The notes below the pieces were generated by a model. It worked only from the letters and a program-made list of their open reading frames with translations. It did no database searches and was not told where the DNA came from. A stretch of 64,000 nucleotides of DNA. It comes from Entamoeba histolytica HM-1:IMSS. Lineage: Eukaryota; Evosea; Mastigamoebida; Endamoebidae. A program made the translations under genes and the position numbers. The stretch is taken from positions 117,223 to 181,222 of the forward strand of contig NW_001914865.1 in assembly GCF_000208925.1 (NCBI RefSeq), given 5' to 3'. Below, piece after piece: positions 21,473 to 31,402 of this stretch. Each line of letters opens with the position of its first letter. Position 1 is the stretch's first letter.

Positions 21473-22258
21473 TTATTTGTCGATGAGAAGAGTAATTGAA
21501 TCTAAAATTTTTGTTGCATCTTGAGGGTTTTCTGTTTTTTGCATTAATCCTTGGTCAAGAAGGTCTTGGTAGATAGCTCTTGATTGAAGAACAAAGGCAC
21601 CACAAGCGACCCAATTGTTTAAGTCCATAACATTGTTATATGAAAAAATTTTAGACAATATGTCAACAGTGCATTGGGTGGTTCCAACAAAACCAAGACC
21701 AGTAAGTCGTGACTTAATAATTTCTGGTCCACTTCCATTGTATGCATTGAATAAAGCATAACAAATTTCTAGATAACGATAGATAGCAATAAATTCATAA
21801 ATATTTAAATGACCAGTTCTAGAGGTGTCAAAAATCCTCATAAATCTAAGTGCTGTTTGTGGAGATAAACGAATACATCCAGGATAACTTCCTGTACTAA
21901 TTTCATCAATCTCTAATGTACCACTATGATCTTTATCAACTTGATTAAACCATGCAATAATTTGTGAAAATTGTTGTGGTTTAATGGATTGAATGATTGG
22001 GAAATACCACTTCTTCTGAAGTTCAAATGATGGAGGTTGAGGAAGTCGTTGTTCTGATAACTCCCAAGCAGGAACTGCAGGTGGATGAAGGTCAAAGATA
22101 TTTACTTCTATTTGATTAAGAATTTGTTCTTTCTGAGATGAAGGATATTGTTGAGTTGTTGAATAAGTACCTTGGTATGTTTGCTGTGGTGGGTAGTTAG
22201 GGTTTTGTGGAGCTGTATATGTTGATTGTTGTGTTGGATAAGAGGATGTTGATTGTTG
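21473..22258 (-). CDS. Penta-EF-hand calcium-binding protein, 5' end lost in gap
   Basis: 261 residues are visible; the start lies in the N run. The N-terminal part is Gln/Pro/Tyr/Ser-rich (YPTQQSTYTAPQNPNYPPQQ), like the flexible heads of ALG-2/sorcin-type proteins. The first EF loop is DKDHSGTLEIDE and the second DTSRTGHLNIYE, both with plausible calcium ligands in a penta-EF-hand layout. The rest is helical with a C-terminal pairing region. Such proteins respond to calcium and bind membranes or adaptor proteins. The N-terminal length is unknown. Confidence 0.75.
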   Translation of the reverse strand, partial: QQSTSSYPTQQSTYTAPQNPNYPPQQTYQGTYSTTQQYPSSQKEQILNQIEVNIFDLHPPAVPAWELSEQRLPQPPSFELQKKWYFPIIQSIKPQQFSQIIAWFNQVDKDHSGTLEIDEISTGSYPGCIRLSPQTALRFMRIFDTSRTGHLNIYEFIAIYRYLEICYALFNAYNGSGPEIIKSRLTGLGFVGTTQCTVDILSKIFSYNNVMDLNNWVACGAFVLQSRAIYQDLLDQGLMQKTENPQDATKILDSITLLIDK

Positions 22259-22259
22259 T

Positions 22260-22359
22260 NNNNNNNNNNNNNNNNNNNNNNNNNNNNNNNNNNNNNNNNN
22301 NNNNNNNNNNNNNNNNNNNNNNNNNNNNNNNNNNNNNNNNNNNNNNNNNNNNNNNNNNN
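22260..22359. other. Assembly gap (100 N)
   Basis: Exactly 100 Ns, a common placeholder for a gap of unknown size. It removes the 3' end of the RhoGAP gene and the 5' end of the penta-EF-hand gene. Confidence 0.99.
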
Positions 22360-24258
22360 TACTGAAATAACAAAGTCTGGAGTTAACATGTTTACAATAT
22401 ACACAAAATGTTCTTCATTCTCTTCATAATATACTTGAATCCAATGAATTGCTTCTTCATTATTATCAGAATCTAAAACTACTTCCATCCATCCACAAAT
22501 GTCTTGTGCCAATTTTTGTGTTTCTTCATCAAGACATGAAATATCATAAACAAATCTATCAGGTTCTTCATTATCATGAATAAATTCAGTTGGTGTTTCA
22601 AATTTAGAAACAACCTCATCTATAGAAAAGAATGTGTCAATATCTAATCTTTTTCGTATACTTTGTGCTAAATTAATTAATAATACAGCAAGTTCTAATT
22701 GAGTTTGTGTTCCAATCAAACTAACAGCTCCATTTGAATGAATTAACATTGGTCCAAGAACAACAGCAATATTTCCTATTCCCATTTGATTAACATCTTT
22801 ATATTGAATAATAGCTTCAGCAAGATTTAATATGATACATAATGTATATTTGTCTTTCTTATTTAATTTTTCAATTATTTCCATTAATACTTCTTCTCGT
22901 TTATTCTCTTCATTTTTTAGTATTTCTTCTGCTATTTGTAAATCAAATAATCCGACTGTTGCTTCTCGTAAATAACTTTTTAATACACCAACAACATTAT
23001 GAACATCATTTACCCCATGATTCATTTCATCAAGAAATCCAGTTGAATGTTTAATAACTTTCTCTATTAATTTTTTAATATATTCATTATTTCCTGATAT
23101 TCTGAAAATTCCTTCTACTTCTATTCCATGCATATAAATCCATCTACAAAGATCATAAACTACTTGTGGGTCTGCTTGTTCTTTTCCTTTCTTTTCTTCT
23201 TTTTTCTTTTCTGTTTCAAATTCAAATATAATTTTTTTTGCACATTTCCTTCCTCTTTTTGATACATATATATATGCCTTGTTATTTGTTGCAATTGCAC
23301 CTATATCCTCTTCTTGATTTACAACCTCTCCATTACTTTGATAGACAACAACATCATCATGTAGTCCTTCTTTAATACTTATCATAGTTTTTTCAATAAC
23401 TTCTCTAACTTTCATTTGAGATGCTACTTTAAATGTTTTGTTATATGTTTGTAACAAAAACCCAATTTCAACAGTAACTTCAATATTTTTCTTTTCTTTT
23501 TTAATACTTATTTCACTACTCCTTCTTTTTTCTCTTCTTTCCATAGTACAAACAGTTTTTCTTTTCCAAATATCATTTTTATGTCTTTCTTCTGCATGTT
23601 GTTCTTTGTCAATTACTTCCTTCTTCTTTTTAGTGTCTTTTACTTTCTTTTCTTCTTTACTTTCTTTTCTTGGTGATAATTTTTCTTTCAGTGATTTCGG
23701 TCTTTCTTTACTCCCTTCTTTTCTTTTAGTTTTTTCTTCATTTTCTTTTTGACTAGAGCTGTCAATAATATCATCTCCGTGGTGCTCAATAATGAGTTCT
23801 TGTGAGTCTATCTCTTCACTTTTCTTTGTAATAATCTCAGATTTACTTTGTTTCAACATTTTTTGTTTCTTATTTTTCTTAAACACTTTTCTTTTTGGGT
23901 TTTCCTCTTCTTCTTCTCCTCCTTCTTTTTTCTTATCTTTATGACTTTTTTTTGGTGATTCTGATACCGTTGTTTTTTCGTTTGTTTTTCGTTTGAACAT
24001 GAATGAAAGCAACCTCTCTTTACTGACCCTCTTTTCTTTGTCTTTTCCTTCCTGGTTTATTTCTTCTTTTTCATCATTCTCTTCTACTTCATTATTACTA
24101 CTGGAACTTCTTGTTTTCTTTTTACCTGAACTTTTTTCTTTTGAAGGTAATCTTTTAACCACTTCATCTGTTTTCTTTTCTTCACTTTCCAATGGTGGGG
24201 TTGAGGTTCTGTTTGTTTGGTTCTCAAGTATTTCTGGTGTTTTCTCAATGTCACTCAT
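22360..24258 (-). CDS. RhoGAP-domain protein, 3' end lost in gap
   Basis: 633 residues are visible from the ATG at 24258 (upstream in-frame codons are not ATG). Residues 1-240 are Lys/Glu/Ser-rich and disordered. Residues ~255-340 (VTVEIGFLLQTYNKTFKV to AYIYVSKRGRKC) look like a ubiquitin-like fold. The RhoGAP domain runs ~355-530: GIFRISG holds the catalytic arginine finger, then LKSYLREA and IAVVLGPML. It should stimulate GTP hydrolysis by Rho/Rac proteins, which control actin and motility in amoebae. The final visible residues are a helical extension (DICGWMEVVLDSDNNEEA). Confidence 0.85.
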
Positions 24259-25469
24259 GGAATTGTTCAAAAGTTCTTTTCGATTTCATTTGAAAAAACT
24301 ACTTTGCACCTTTGTTCCAACTAAATTCCATTTTATTTTATTACAAATTTATTTTTATCAATAACACAATCACAAAATGAAAAACAAACACCAAAATTTA
24401 AAAAAAAAGTACTTAATCTTTATATAAACAAGTAAAGAAATATAAAAAATGGGGGGTTTTTCTTAGAAGGGTTATGTATGTCACATACTTCCTTCTTCTT
24501 TTTTGTAAGTCTTAATTTAGGTCAACTTGTCATATAATTTTTATATTCTTTTAGTTAATAACACAAGAGATTTTCTAGTTATGTTAAATAAATAGTAGGT
24601 GTTTATTCTTTATTTCTAGTTAGTCTAATGAGTTGTTTAAATAATATTTATTCAAAATGATGTTATTTTTCAATTAAATAAATATTTGGTTTTATTATCA
24701 TTTTTAGTAATCAACATTATTAAATCAAAAAAGTAAAGATGGTTTTTATCTATTTAAAAAAGAAATAATGAATGTATCAAATATATTAAAACCTGAATTT
24801 AATGATTATAAAATGCTAAGAATATAAAATATTATTTAAAAATAATAAAGACACAATAATAATACCAATTTATGGTAATAACCAACAATGGAATTGAGAT
24901 ATATGTTGAACTAAAAAAATAAAAATGAATTATTTAATAAACATAAATACGAATATGTAATAATATGAAGTATTTTCAATTTCATTAAATAGTATTAACA
25001 TATATTTATAATTAATACTAATCTTCAAACTTTTCTTTATTAGTCAATATTAAAGTATAATATAGAGTATTAATTTAATTATGATTAATTTTCAACTTAG
25101 TAAATAATACTCTGTTTCTTATTATTCTACATGTTTAAGTATTAATACAATTTTATTGTTTTGTTTTTTAATTCTTATTTTATCACTTAAATGAAGGTAA
25201 ATTAATAATAATATAAAATATACTATATTTTATTACAAATATGTTATATATTAATTATGAATATGAAATTTTTATTAAAATTATCAATATATTATATTAA
25301 TGTATTGTGGAATGGAATAGTTTTATAGTTAATAGCTAAGATTATAATAATATGTTTAATCAAGATATTTTACTCAAAGTCGGTGTCTAATTTATTTTTG
25401 TATTAAAAATGAAAAAATAAAATTTCTTATAAAAATAAAATTATAATTATTTTGGTTTTATAAAACATA
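24259..25469. other. AT-rich intergenic stretch with one imperfect palindrome
   Basis: About 1.2 kb. A minus-strand AAAAGAACTT box lies at 24271-24280 just before the RhoGAP start. An imperfect palindrome sits at 24465-24496 (see separate entry). The rest is AT-rich with no gene visible. Confidence 0.45.
24465..24496. repeat. Imperfect palindrome (AGAAGG..GTATGT-C-ACATAC..CCTTCT)
   Basis: Two 6-bp arm pairs surround a single C: GTATGT/ACATAC inside and AGAAGG/CCTTCT outside, with a short bulge. It lies ~210 bp upstream of the RhoGAP start. It could be a protein-binding site or an RNA hairpin; chance is possible. Confidence 0.35.
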
Positions 25470-28418
25470 TTATTCAATAAATTCTGTACTAATAGAAGAA
25501 ATAGGAGCTATTAATGTGAGAGAATGGTCGTAAATATTTAATGGAATTTGGTCACTCCAAATTCCTTCTTCAAATGAATATTTCCAATATATAGGTGGAA
25601 GAGTTTGTTCTCCATAGTTTAGAAACACACAAGTCATAAGAACTTCTTTTTCTTTCCAACTATTTATTTCCAATTCAGAGCCAATAGAACCATACCAAAA
25701 TGAATTAGTAACAATTTTTTCAAATTGACTATAATAAGAAATTCTATTTAATGAAGACTCTCCAAAAAGAGAAATTTTTATTGGGTAATTTGTTGTATTA
25801 TAGAAATGAATCTTTACTTCAATAGGTTCCATTAAATTAACTTCTTTTTCATATTCAAATTCTACAAAATGACCAATAAAAATTGAATGTAAAGAGGCTA
25901 AAAGTGTTGAATGTTTTGTTAATTGACCAGCTTTAGATTTAGATAATAATGAGTTATAAGTAAAATGATAAGGGTAAGTTTGATTATTTCTATGAAGAAC
26001 TGCTGGAATGAAGTCAATAAAAGTTACATTTATAGAGTCTTTATATTGCCAAATTAATGAACAAATATTATCGATAACTTCTTTTAGCATCATTGGATAT
26101 TCATTTTTAACATATTGAATAGCCAATTCATTAATTATATTATTTTGTTGAAAGTCATGTTGAATTTCATTTGAAAATTGATCAATACTAATAGTTTCAT
26201 TTAATAACTCATTTGATGAAAATGAATGAACTCCAATAATAATACTTGTTTCATCTTTTTTAATACAATTTAATTTATTCCAAGACTTAGATAATAAGGA
26301 AATATTTTTTATTTTTATTTTTTCTTTTAGTTGATTTTGTTTTAATCCAAATTTAATTTGTGTTTCTTTAACATTTCTTATTCTTCCAAGTAATTGAGAT
26401 TGAATAAATAATGGAGAAGATACATTATAATTAATGTGTTCAATAAAACATTCTTCTTCATTAATTTTAAATTTTAATATTAATGAACTATTTTCTTTTA
26501 TAACTCTATGAATAATTTCAAGAGACTTAACTTCTTCATTTTTAATTTTTCCAATATTAAATATTTTACAATCATCTTTTTTAGTACCACCATAAATTCC
26601 ATACTGAGGACTTATTTCAATAGAAATAAAATCTACACTTTGTTCAATAATATTTTTAATATTAATTTTTGTTGTTATTAATTCTCCATTAAATACATCT
26701 TTTTTAGTATTTAATTCAATACAAATAGGTATTTTAAATGATCTTACTTTAATTTTATATGCTTCTGAAAACGCTAACTTAAATTTAAATCCATACATTC
26801 CAACATTAATTCCATGAATTAAATATTCTCCTTCTTTAGGCATAGTAAATTGTAAAGTAACTTCTTTAGATTTTTTTTCTTCAATAAATACATTTTTTAT
26901 TTCATCTGCCCCTTCAACATCAATTTTAATTGTATTTAAATGAATTGGAAAAGATTCATTATTTTGTATAACTAGAACTATTGAACTTTTTTCTCCAACA
27001 ACAATTTCTTTTTGTATTTCTTTTAGTTGAATATCAATTGGATTGTATAATGAAAGTTTTTGTGTATAACGTAGTCTACAATCACATGCAAAAATAAAGA
27101 ATGAAATAGAATTAATGTCTTTAATTTCATTTACCATTTCTTCTACTAAACATTTAGAAGTAATTAAAGATGGAATTATTAAATCTTTTTTACTATAATA
27201 AATACATCTTCCAGTACAAATACATCTAATACTTCCTAATCTTTCATTTGCAAGAAAATATTTATTTGCTGCTTCCATAAATGAAAGAGTTGCTTTTCTA
27301 GGTGAATTATCAATCATTCTCATTGCTATTTGTTCATTTATAAGAGCAGAAAATAATGGAGATAATTCTTTCATATGTTTAACTCGAATCATATGTCTTT
27401 CCCATTCTTTTCCTTTAATCATTGCACCAAAATTCATTCCAATTCTTCTTGCAATTAAGTAATCACTTTCAATTAAACTTTCACTATTTTTTGAATTAGA
27501 ATAAAAATAATCAAATGCTTCTCTCATTTCATTTATAAATGGACTTCCTTTCATATATAATGAATATCCAATCATTTCTTTACATCCTTTAACTTGTCTT
27601 ATATTATCAAGATATTCAGGTAATGCTTTTAAATATTCTTCAATTGCATTATCATATTTTCCAATACTAAAATATAAATCACCAATTTGTTGATGAATAT
27701 TTTCAAATGTCTTAGACTTTTCTTTTTCTAATTCAAATTCATTTTTATCAGTAAATATTTCTCTCATAATTCCTCTAATTCCACTTCTGCCAATAATTAA
27801 ATCATCTAATCTTTTAATTTCATTTTGAACAATTTCATATGAATATTCAACTAATTTTTGTCTTGCATCACAAATAGATTTTTTATCATTAGAATTAATA
27901 CAAATGGTATATTTCCATTGACTTCTAAATTCAATTTTTCTTTGTGTAAAACAAACATAAATCTTTTCACTTTTTTCTCCATTTAAATGTTTTAATTGTT
28001 CAACATCTGTAGAAAGTCCTGCTAATGCACTAACAACATCTCCATTACAATCATTATCACTACATGCAATTACAACACAAATAGGTTTTCCAAAATTATT
28101 TGTTGGTTCTGAAACAATTTCAACAGTTGAAGCCCATCTATAAATACAATACCAATCACTAACTATTTTACAATCTTCTGTTAAATATGATGATTTTTGT
28201 TTTTTTGATATGTCTGGAAATAATGATGTTAATATCACTGGCTTATCTTCTGTTCCAATTAAACAAATAGTTTCTAATGGACTTAATAATTTATTAATAG
28301 GATCTTTAATTTCTAGCTGAACAGTTCTACTTGTTAAAAAAGAGATTCTAGGAGCAAAACCATATCTAATAAGCTTCTTACCAATTCTCAGATCTTCTTC
28401 AAAGATACTTTTTTTCAT
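25470..28418 (-). CDS. TRAPPC8/Trs85-like TRAPP complex subunit
   Basis: A 982-residue protein. The N-terminal third is an alpha/beta region (CVVIACSDNDCNGDVVSAL). Residues ~240-430 are helical repeats, including the family-typical run YNAIEEYLKALPEYL-like, then YLIARRIGMNFGAM and SPLFSALINEQIAMRM followed by RKATLSFMEAANKYFLANE and RCICTGRCIYY. These correspond to the TRAPPC8 'LLLEQAA ... KYAFHMILAG ... RCYCQA' stretch. The C-terminal half is beta-sandwich-like. TRAPPIII, to which Trs85 belongs, activates Rab1/Ypt1 in ER-Golgi traffic and autophagy. An initiator-like AAAAATTCT precedes the ATG. Confidence 0.65.
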   Translation of the reverse strand: MKKSIFEEDLRIGKKLIRYGFAPRISFLTSRTVQLEIKDPINKLLSPLETICLIGTEDKPVILTSLFPDISKKQKSSYLTEDCKIVSDWYCIYRWASTVEIVSEPTNNFGKPICVVIACSDNDCNGDVVSALAGLSTDVEQLKHLNGEKSEKIYVCFTQRKIEFRSQWKYTICINSNDKKSICDARQKLVEYSYEIVQNEIKRLDDLIIGRSGIRGIMREIFTDKNEFELEKEKSKTFENIHQQIGDLYFSIGKYDNAIEEYLKALPEYLDNIRQVKGCKEMIGYSLYMKGSPFINEMREAFDYFYSNSKNSESLIESDYLIARRIGMNFGAMIKGKEWERHMIRVKHMKELSPLFSALINEQIAMRMIDNSPRKATLSFMEAANKYFLANERLGSIRCICTGRCIYYSKKDLIIPSLITSKCLVEEMVNEIKDINSISFFIFACDCRLRYTQKLSLYNPIDIQLKEIQKEIVVGEKSSIVLVIQNNESFPIHLNTIKIDVEGADEIKNVFIEEKKSKEVTLQFTMPKEGEYLIHGINVGMYGFKFKLAFSEAYKIKVRSFKIPICIELNTKKDVFNGELITTKINIKNIIEQSVDFISIEISPQYGIYGGTKKDDCKIFNIGKIKNEEVKSLEIIHRVIKENSSLILKFKINEEECFIEHINYNVSSPLFIQSQLLGRIRNVKETQIKFGLKQNQLKEKIKIKNISLLSKSWNKLNCIKKDETSIIIGVHSFSSNELLNETISIDQFSNEIQHDFQQNNIINELAIQYVKNEYPMMLKEVIDNICSLIWQYKDSINVTFIDFIPAVLHRNNQTYPYHFTYNSLLSKSKAGQLTKHSTLLASLHSIFIGHFVEFEYEKEVNLMEPIEVKIHFYNTTNYPIKISLFGESSLNRISYYSQFEKIVTNSFWYGSIGSELEINSWKEKEVLMTCVFLNYGEQTLPPIYWKYSFEEGIWSDQIPLNIYDHSLTLIAPISSISTEFIE

Positions 28419-28441
28419 AGAATTTTTAGTTTTCTTTTTTA

Positions 28442-28466
28442 GTTTCTTTTTAATTTTTAATAAAGC
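28442..28466 (+). repeat. Target-site duplication, left copy
   Basis: A 25-bp sequence beginning GTTTCTTTTT and ending AATAAAGC is repeated exactly at 29131-29155. It flanks the SINE on the 5' side. Confidence 0.88.
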
Positions 28467-28559
28467 AGATTCGAAGATGGCACGTCAGAGACATCACATG
28501 AAACCCTAAAATAATCCCATGCTTCGAATCTCCCAGTTATCGTCTGGTCATGACGTGCC
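28467..28559 (+). ncRNA. SINE 5' double pseudoknot with HDV-ribozyme-like strand order (candidate)
   Basis: P1: AGATTCGAAG (28467-28476) pairs with CTTCGAATCT (28522-28531), 10 bp. P2: GGCACGTCA (28479-28487) pairs with TGACGTGCC (28551-28559), 9 bp. A P4-like hairpin CCAG-7 nt-CTGG lies at 28533-28547. The linker between P1 and P2 is AT, and TCA lies between P4 and P2'. The order P1-P2-P1'-P4-P2' is that of HDV-like ribozymes, which sit at the 5' ends of some non-LTR elements. P1 is longer than usual and P3/P1.1 are not clear, so catalysis is unproven. Confidence 0.45.
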
Positions 28560-28644
28560 TTTGGTGAGATAATATCTATTCAACACTAACTGTTTATTAT
28601 TATTAATATTTATTAGAAGTGATTATTATAAAAGATTATTATTT

Positions 28645-28704
28645 ATTAACGTGTATTGTTATTCATTGAGGTGTATTGTTCTTCATTAACGTGTATTGTT
28701 ATTC
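28645..28704 (+). repeat. Three 20-nt tandem repeats inside the SINE
   Basis: Units at 28645, 28665 and 28685 of the form ATT(A/G)A(C/G)GTGTATTGTT(A/C)TTC. Units 1 and 3 are identical; unit 2 differs at three positions. Tandem internal repeats are a known variable part of Entamoeba SINEs. Confidence 0.85.
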
Positions 28705-28974
28705 ATTATTAATTATAAGGATTATTATTTACTAAGGAGGTATTATGTATTAAGAATTATCATTTATTAAAGAAGACGCATATATAATTGATATTGTTGC
28801 ACAAAAATTAAACATAATGATATTATCAAGGAATAGGGTTTCTTTAAGGGGTGTCGAAGGTAAAAGGAGATGAGCTATAACAGTAAGTTATGGATATACT
28901 CTCCTTAAAACAACAATATAGAGAATGAGAAATATTATATTACTCATTAAAATCAAAATAAAAGTCAGGCAGCA

Positions 28975-29114
28975 ACTTAAATGAGGAACCATTTAAGTCG
29001 AGCATGCTTGCAAAAACTTTATTTCAATAGAAATAAAGCGTGTTGAAGAAACTGATTCGCTCACTTCTCGACATGATGAAAAAACCTAAAAAATAAGGTT
29101 AATCATAATTGATT
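28975..29114 (+). repeat. Series of perfect stem-loops at the SINE 3' end
   Basis: Stem-loops: 28975-28998 (9-bp stem, ACTTAAATG / CATTTAAGT), 29017-29038 (9-bp stem, CTTTATTTC / GAAATAAAG), 29083-29100 (AACCT / AGGTT) and 29101-29114 (AATCA / TGATT). They lie just before the T14 tail and are plausible recognition structures for the LINE reverse transcriptase. Confidence 0.6.
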
Positions 29115-29130
29115 CCTTTTTTTTTTTTTT

Positions 29131-29155
29131 GTTTCTTTTTAATTTTTAATAAAGC
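29131..29155 (+). repeat. Target-site duplication, right copy
   Basis: Exact copy of the 25 bp at 28442-28466, directly after the T14 tail of the SINE. Confidence 0.88.
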
Positions 29156-29219
29156 TGAACAAAGAGGATTAAAAAAAAACAACATTTAAACCTAACTTCT
29201 TTTTTTGAATTTCAATAAA

Positions 29220-31402
29220 ATGTTAGGAAATAACTTCATACATAATATTCAAGAAATTATTACAAATGATATACCTGTACATTTTGTTAATTTTGAGTAT
29301 TGTGCACGTGCAATGAAAATGACATATCCAATTGAGTTAGGGATTTGTACATATAAAATGAGTGAATTTAAATTATTAGGAGAGTTTCATCAATTAATAT
29401 ATTGTGATATTAGTGAATTTATTAATAAGAAACAATTAACGAATCATCATGGATTAGATAGTAAAAGTCAATTTTTAAGAAAAGATTATAAAAATATTGT
29501 AAATGAATTAATGAAATATTTAAAATCTTTTAGTAATAACATTTATTGTATTGTAAAAAGAAAAGAAATTAGAAATCCAAGTTATGAATGTTTTGTTAAA
29601 CTTTTTCAATTAGCAAATGAACAATTTAAAAATTTTAAATTTATTAAAGAAAGTGAATTTCTTTATTTATTATGTTCTTTTTATAATAAATCAATAGAAA
29701 ATCCATTTTCATTATTAATGTCAGTTTCTACAAGAATTGGGACAATTGAAAAATGTCAAATTCATAAAGAAATAATGTCAAAGGGATGTGCTCTTGATTC
29801 AGTTAAATTAAGTGCAACTTCAATTTTTGTTATTATGAAGAATTTGAAAATTTCATTTAAAGAAATAGACCAATTACCTATTTTAGTATTTATTAACAAA
29901 AATTATGAAAAAGAACATTTTGTATCACCTCCTCTTCATTCTAAATCAAAAGAAGAAATTATAAAAGAAAGAGCAATAAGAAAACAACAAAAAAAATTAA
30001 AACAAGAGTCTAAAATATTAAAACAAGAAGAACATTATGAACAACAAATTATAAAAGAGAAACAAAATTTTATAATTAAAACAAATGAAAAACAAATTGA
30101 AAATGAAGAAAATGAATTTAAACAAAATGAATTTAAGTCAATTGCTCTTAATCTTTTTAAAGAAATAAATATTTTTGAATTTCCTATTCATTTCTTTGAT
30201 TTTGAATTTTCTTCTTCAAAGACAGATGGTATTATTCCACTTGAACTAGGTATTTCAACTTATTATTTAAAAGAAAATAAAGAAATTAATTTTTATCATA
30301 CATTAATTAAACCAAGTCATTATAATACTTCATTTGAAAGAGCTGTTGGAGTTCATGGAATTGACTTACATATGAATTATACTCAAAGTTATTCTGAAAT
30401 AATAGAAGGTTTAACAAATTATTTAAATTCATTTAAAGGAAAGAAGTTATTAGTTTTAAAAGATGAAACTATTGGAGGAGATGTTTTATGTTTTAATAAT
30501 TTATTTGGATATATCCAACAGTCAATTCCAAATGATTATATATTTACAACACATCATTTTTTATTAGAATATATAGCAACTATGAAAGGATTTGATAATA
30601 CTAAAGCCAAAGAATGTGGAATTTTGATGAATGATGTTTATAAACAATTAAAAATTTGTGATAAATGTACATATCATCAGTTATTAGCTGATAGATATCA
30701 TTGTGGTTTACAAGATGCTAGACATACAGCATTAGCAATATTAATAATATTAAAAGATATTGGTTATGAAATAAAAAATAATGATAAATTTCCATTTTGT
30801 GTGGTTCATAAAAACACAAATTTCTCCTTTAATAAAAACAGATTTATTTTTGTTGATACAAGTGCAACTGATGATAGAAGAATTATTGAACTTTGTCTTT
30901 CTTCAGTTAAAATAAATAATCAAAATGAATTAGTTGTTGATAAACAATATTTTACTCATTTTAATTTCTCAAATAAAATTCAAACCAAAGAAGAAAAACC
31001 TAAAGAAATAATTAACACTCTCAATTCATTTTTATCCCAAGACCCTCAAACAGTAATTGTTCCAGTTTGTATTTTTTTTTTTTGATTTGTAATTAAATTT
31101 AAATAAGTTCAAATAAATAATTTATCATTTAGATTAGTTTTAATTCTCCTAAAATTATTGAATTTCTTAATTATAGACAATTCCCTCTTTTAGCATTTAC
31201 AGATTTTATGTCTTTATTTGTAAAACATTTTAATCCAAAAAAGAAATCTACTGGTTTATTATCTAAAGCAAAAAAACAATGTTCAAAATATTTACATGTT
31301 CTTCAATGTCCTTCTCATCCAAAAGAATTAGACAATTGTTGTTTTGTAACATCAACAAATATATTATTTTCCTTACAATATTTAACAACACATTTGAATT
31401 AA
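29220..31402 (+). CDS. Triple Maelstrom (MAEL)-domain protein, two exons
   Basis: Exons 29220-31064 and 31133-31402 (68-nt GTTTGT...TAG intron) give 704 residues. Three DnaQ-fold MAEL domains are visible at ~19-240, ~320-530 and ~540-704, each with the ECHC set: Glu in PIELGI (~43), PLELGI (~340) and IIELCL (~557); then C-x2-H-x7-C as CQIHKEIMSKGC (~179) and CPSHPKELDNCC (~674), and C-x2-H-x8-C in domain 2 (~482). Domain 2 also keeps DEDDh exonuclease residues: DFEF (~327) and H-C-G-L-Q-D-A-R. Domain 1 has NFE and no H-x4-D. A Lys/Gln/Glu coiled linker joins domains 1 and 2. MAEL acts in animal piRNA silencing; the amoebal role is unknown. Confidence 0.75.

Larger units (their letters stand above)
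28467..29130 (+). mobile_element. SINE (EhSINE-like non-LTR retrotransposon), complete, with T14 tail
   Basis: 664 bp flanked by an exact 25-bp direct repeat, non-coding, and clearly richer in G+C and in stem-loops than its surroundings. It starts AGATTCGAAG, holds three 20-nt tandem repeats at 28645-28704 and several hairpins near the 3' end, and ends in T14 (29117-29130). Entamoeba SINEs are ~550-650 bp, have variable internal ~26-bp repeats and long target-site duplications, and are mobilised by LINE proteins. All of that fits here. The plus-strand orientation is inferred from the end structure. The exact target duplications suggest a young insertion, 90 bp upstream of the triple-MAEL gene and ~50 bp from the TRAPPC8-like start. 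Confidence 0.85.

Noticed and set aside
28467..28559. tRNA gene, because of the GCTTCGAATCTCC B-box-like sequence
   Set aside because: No acceptor stem or cloverleaf; the segment is the SINE 5' end and its arms form a pseudoknot.
28961..29040. SRP RNA or RNase P RNA, because of GTCAGGCAGCA and AGGAACC
   Set aside because: The conserved S-domain loop (GGTCAGG...GGAAG...GCAG) and P4 elements are missing, and the segment lies inside a SINE.
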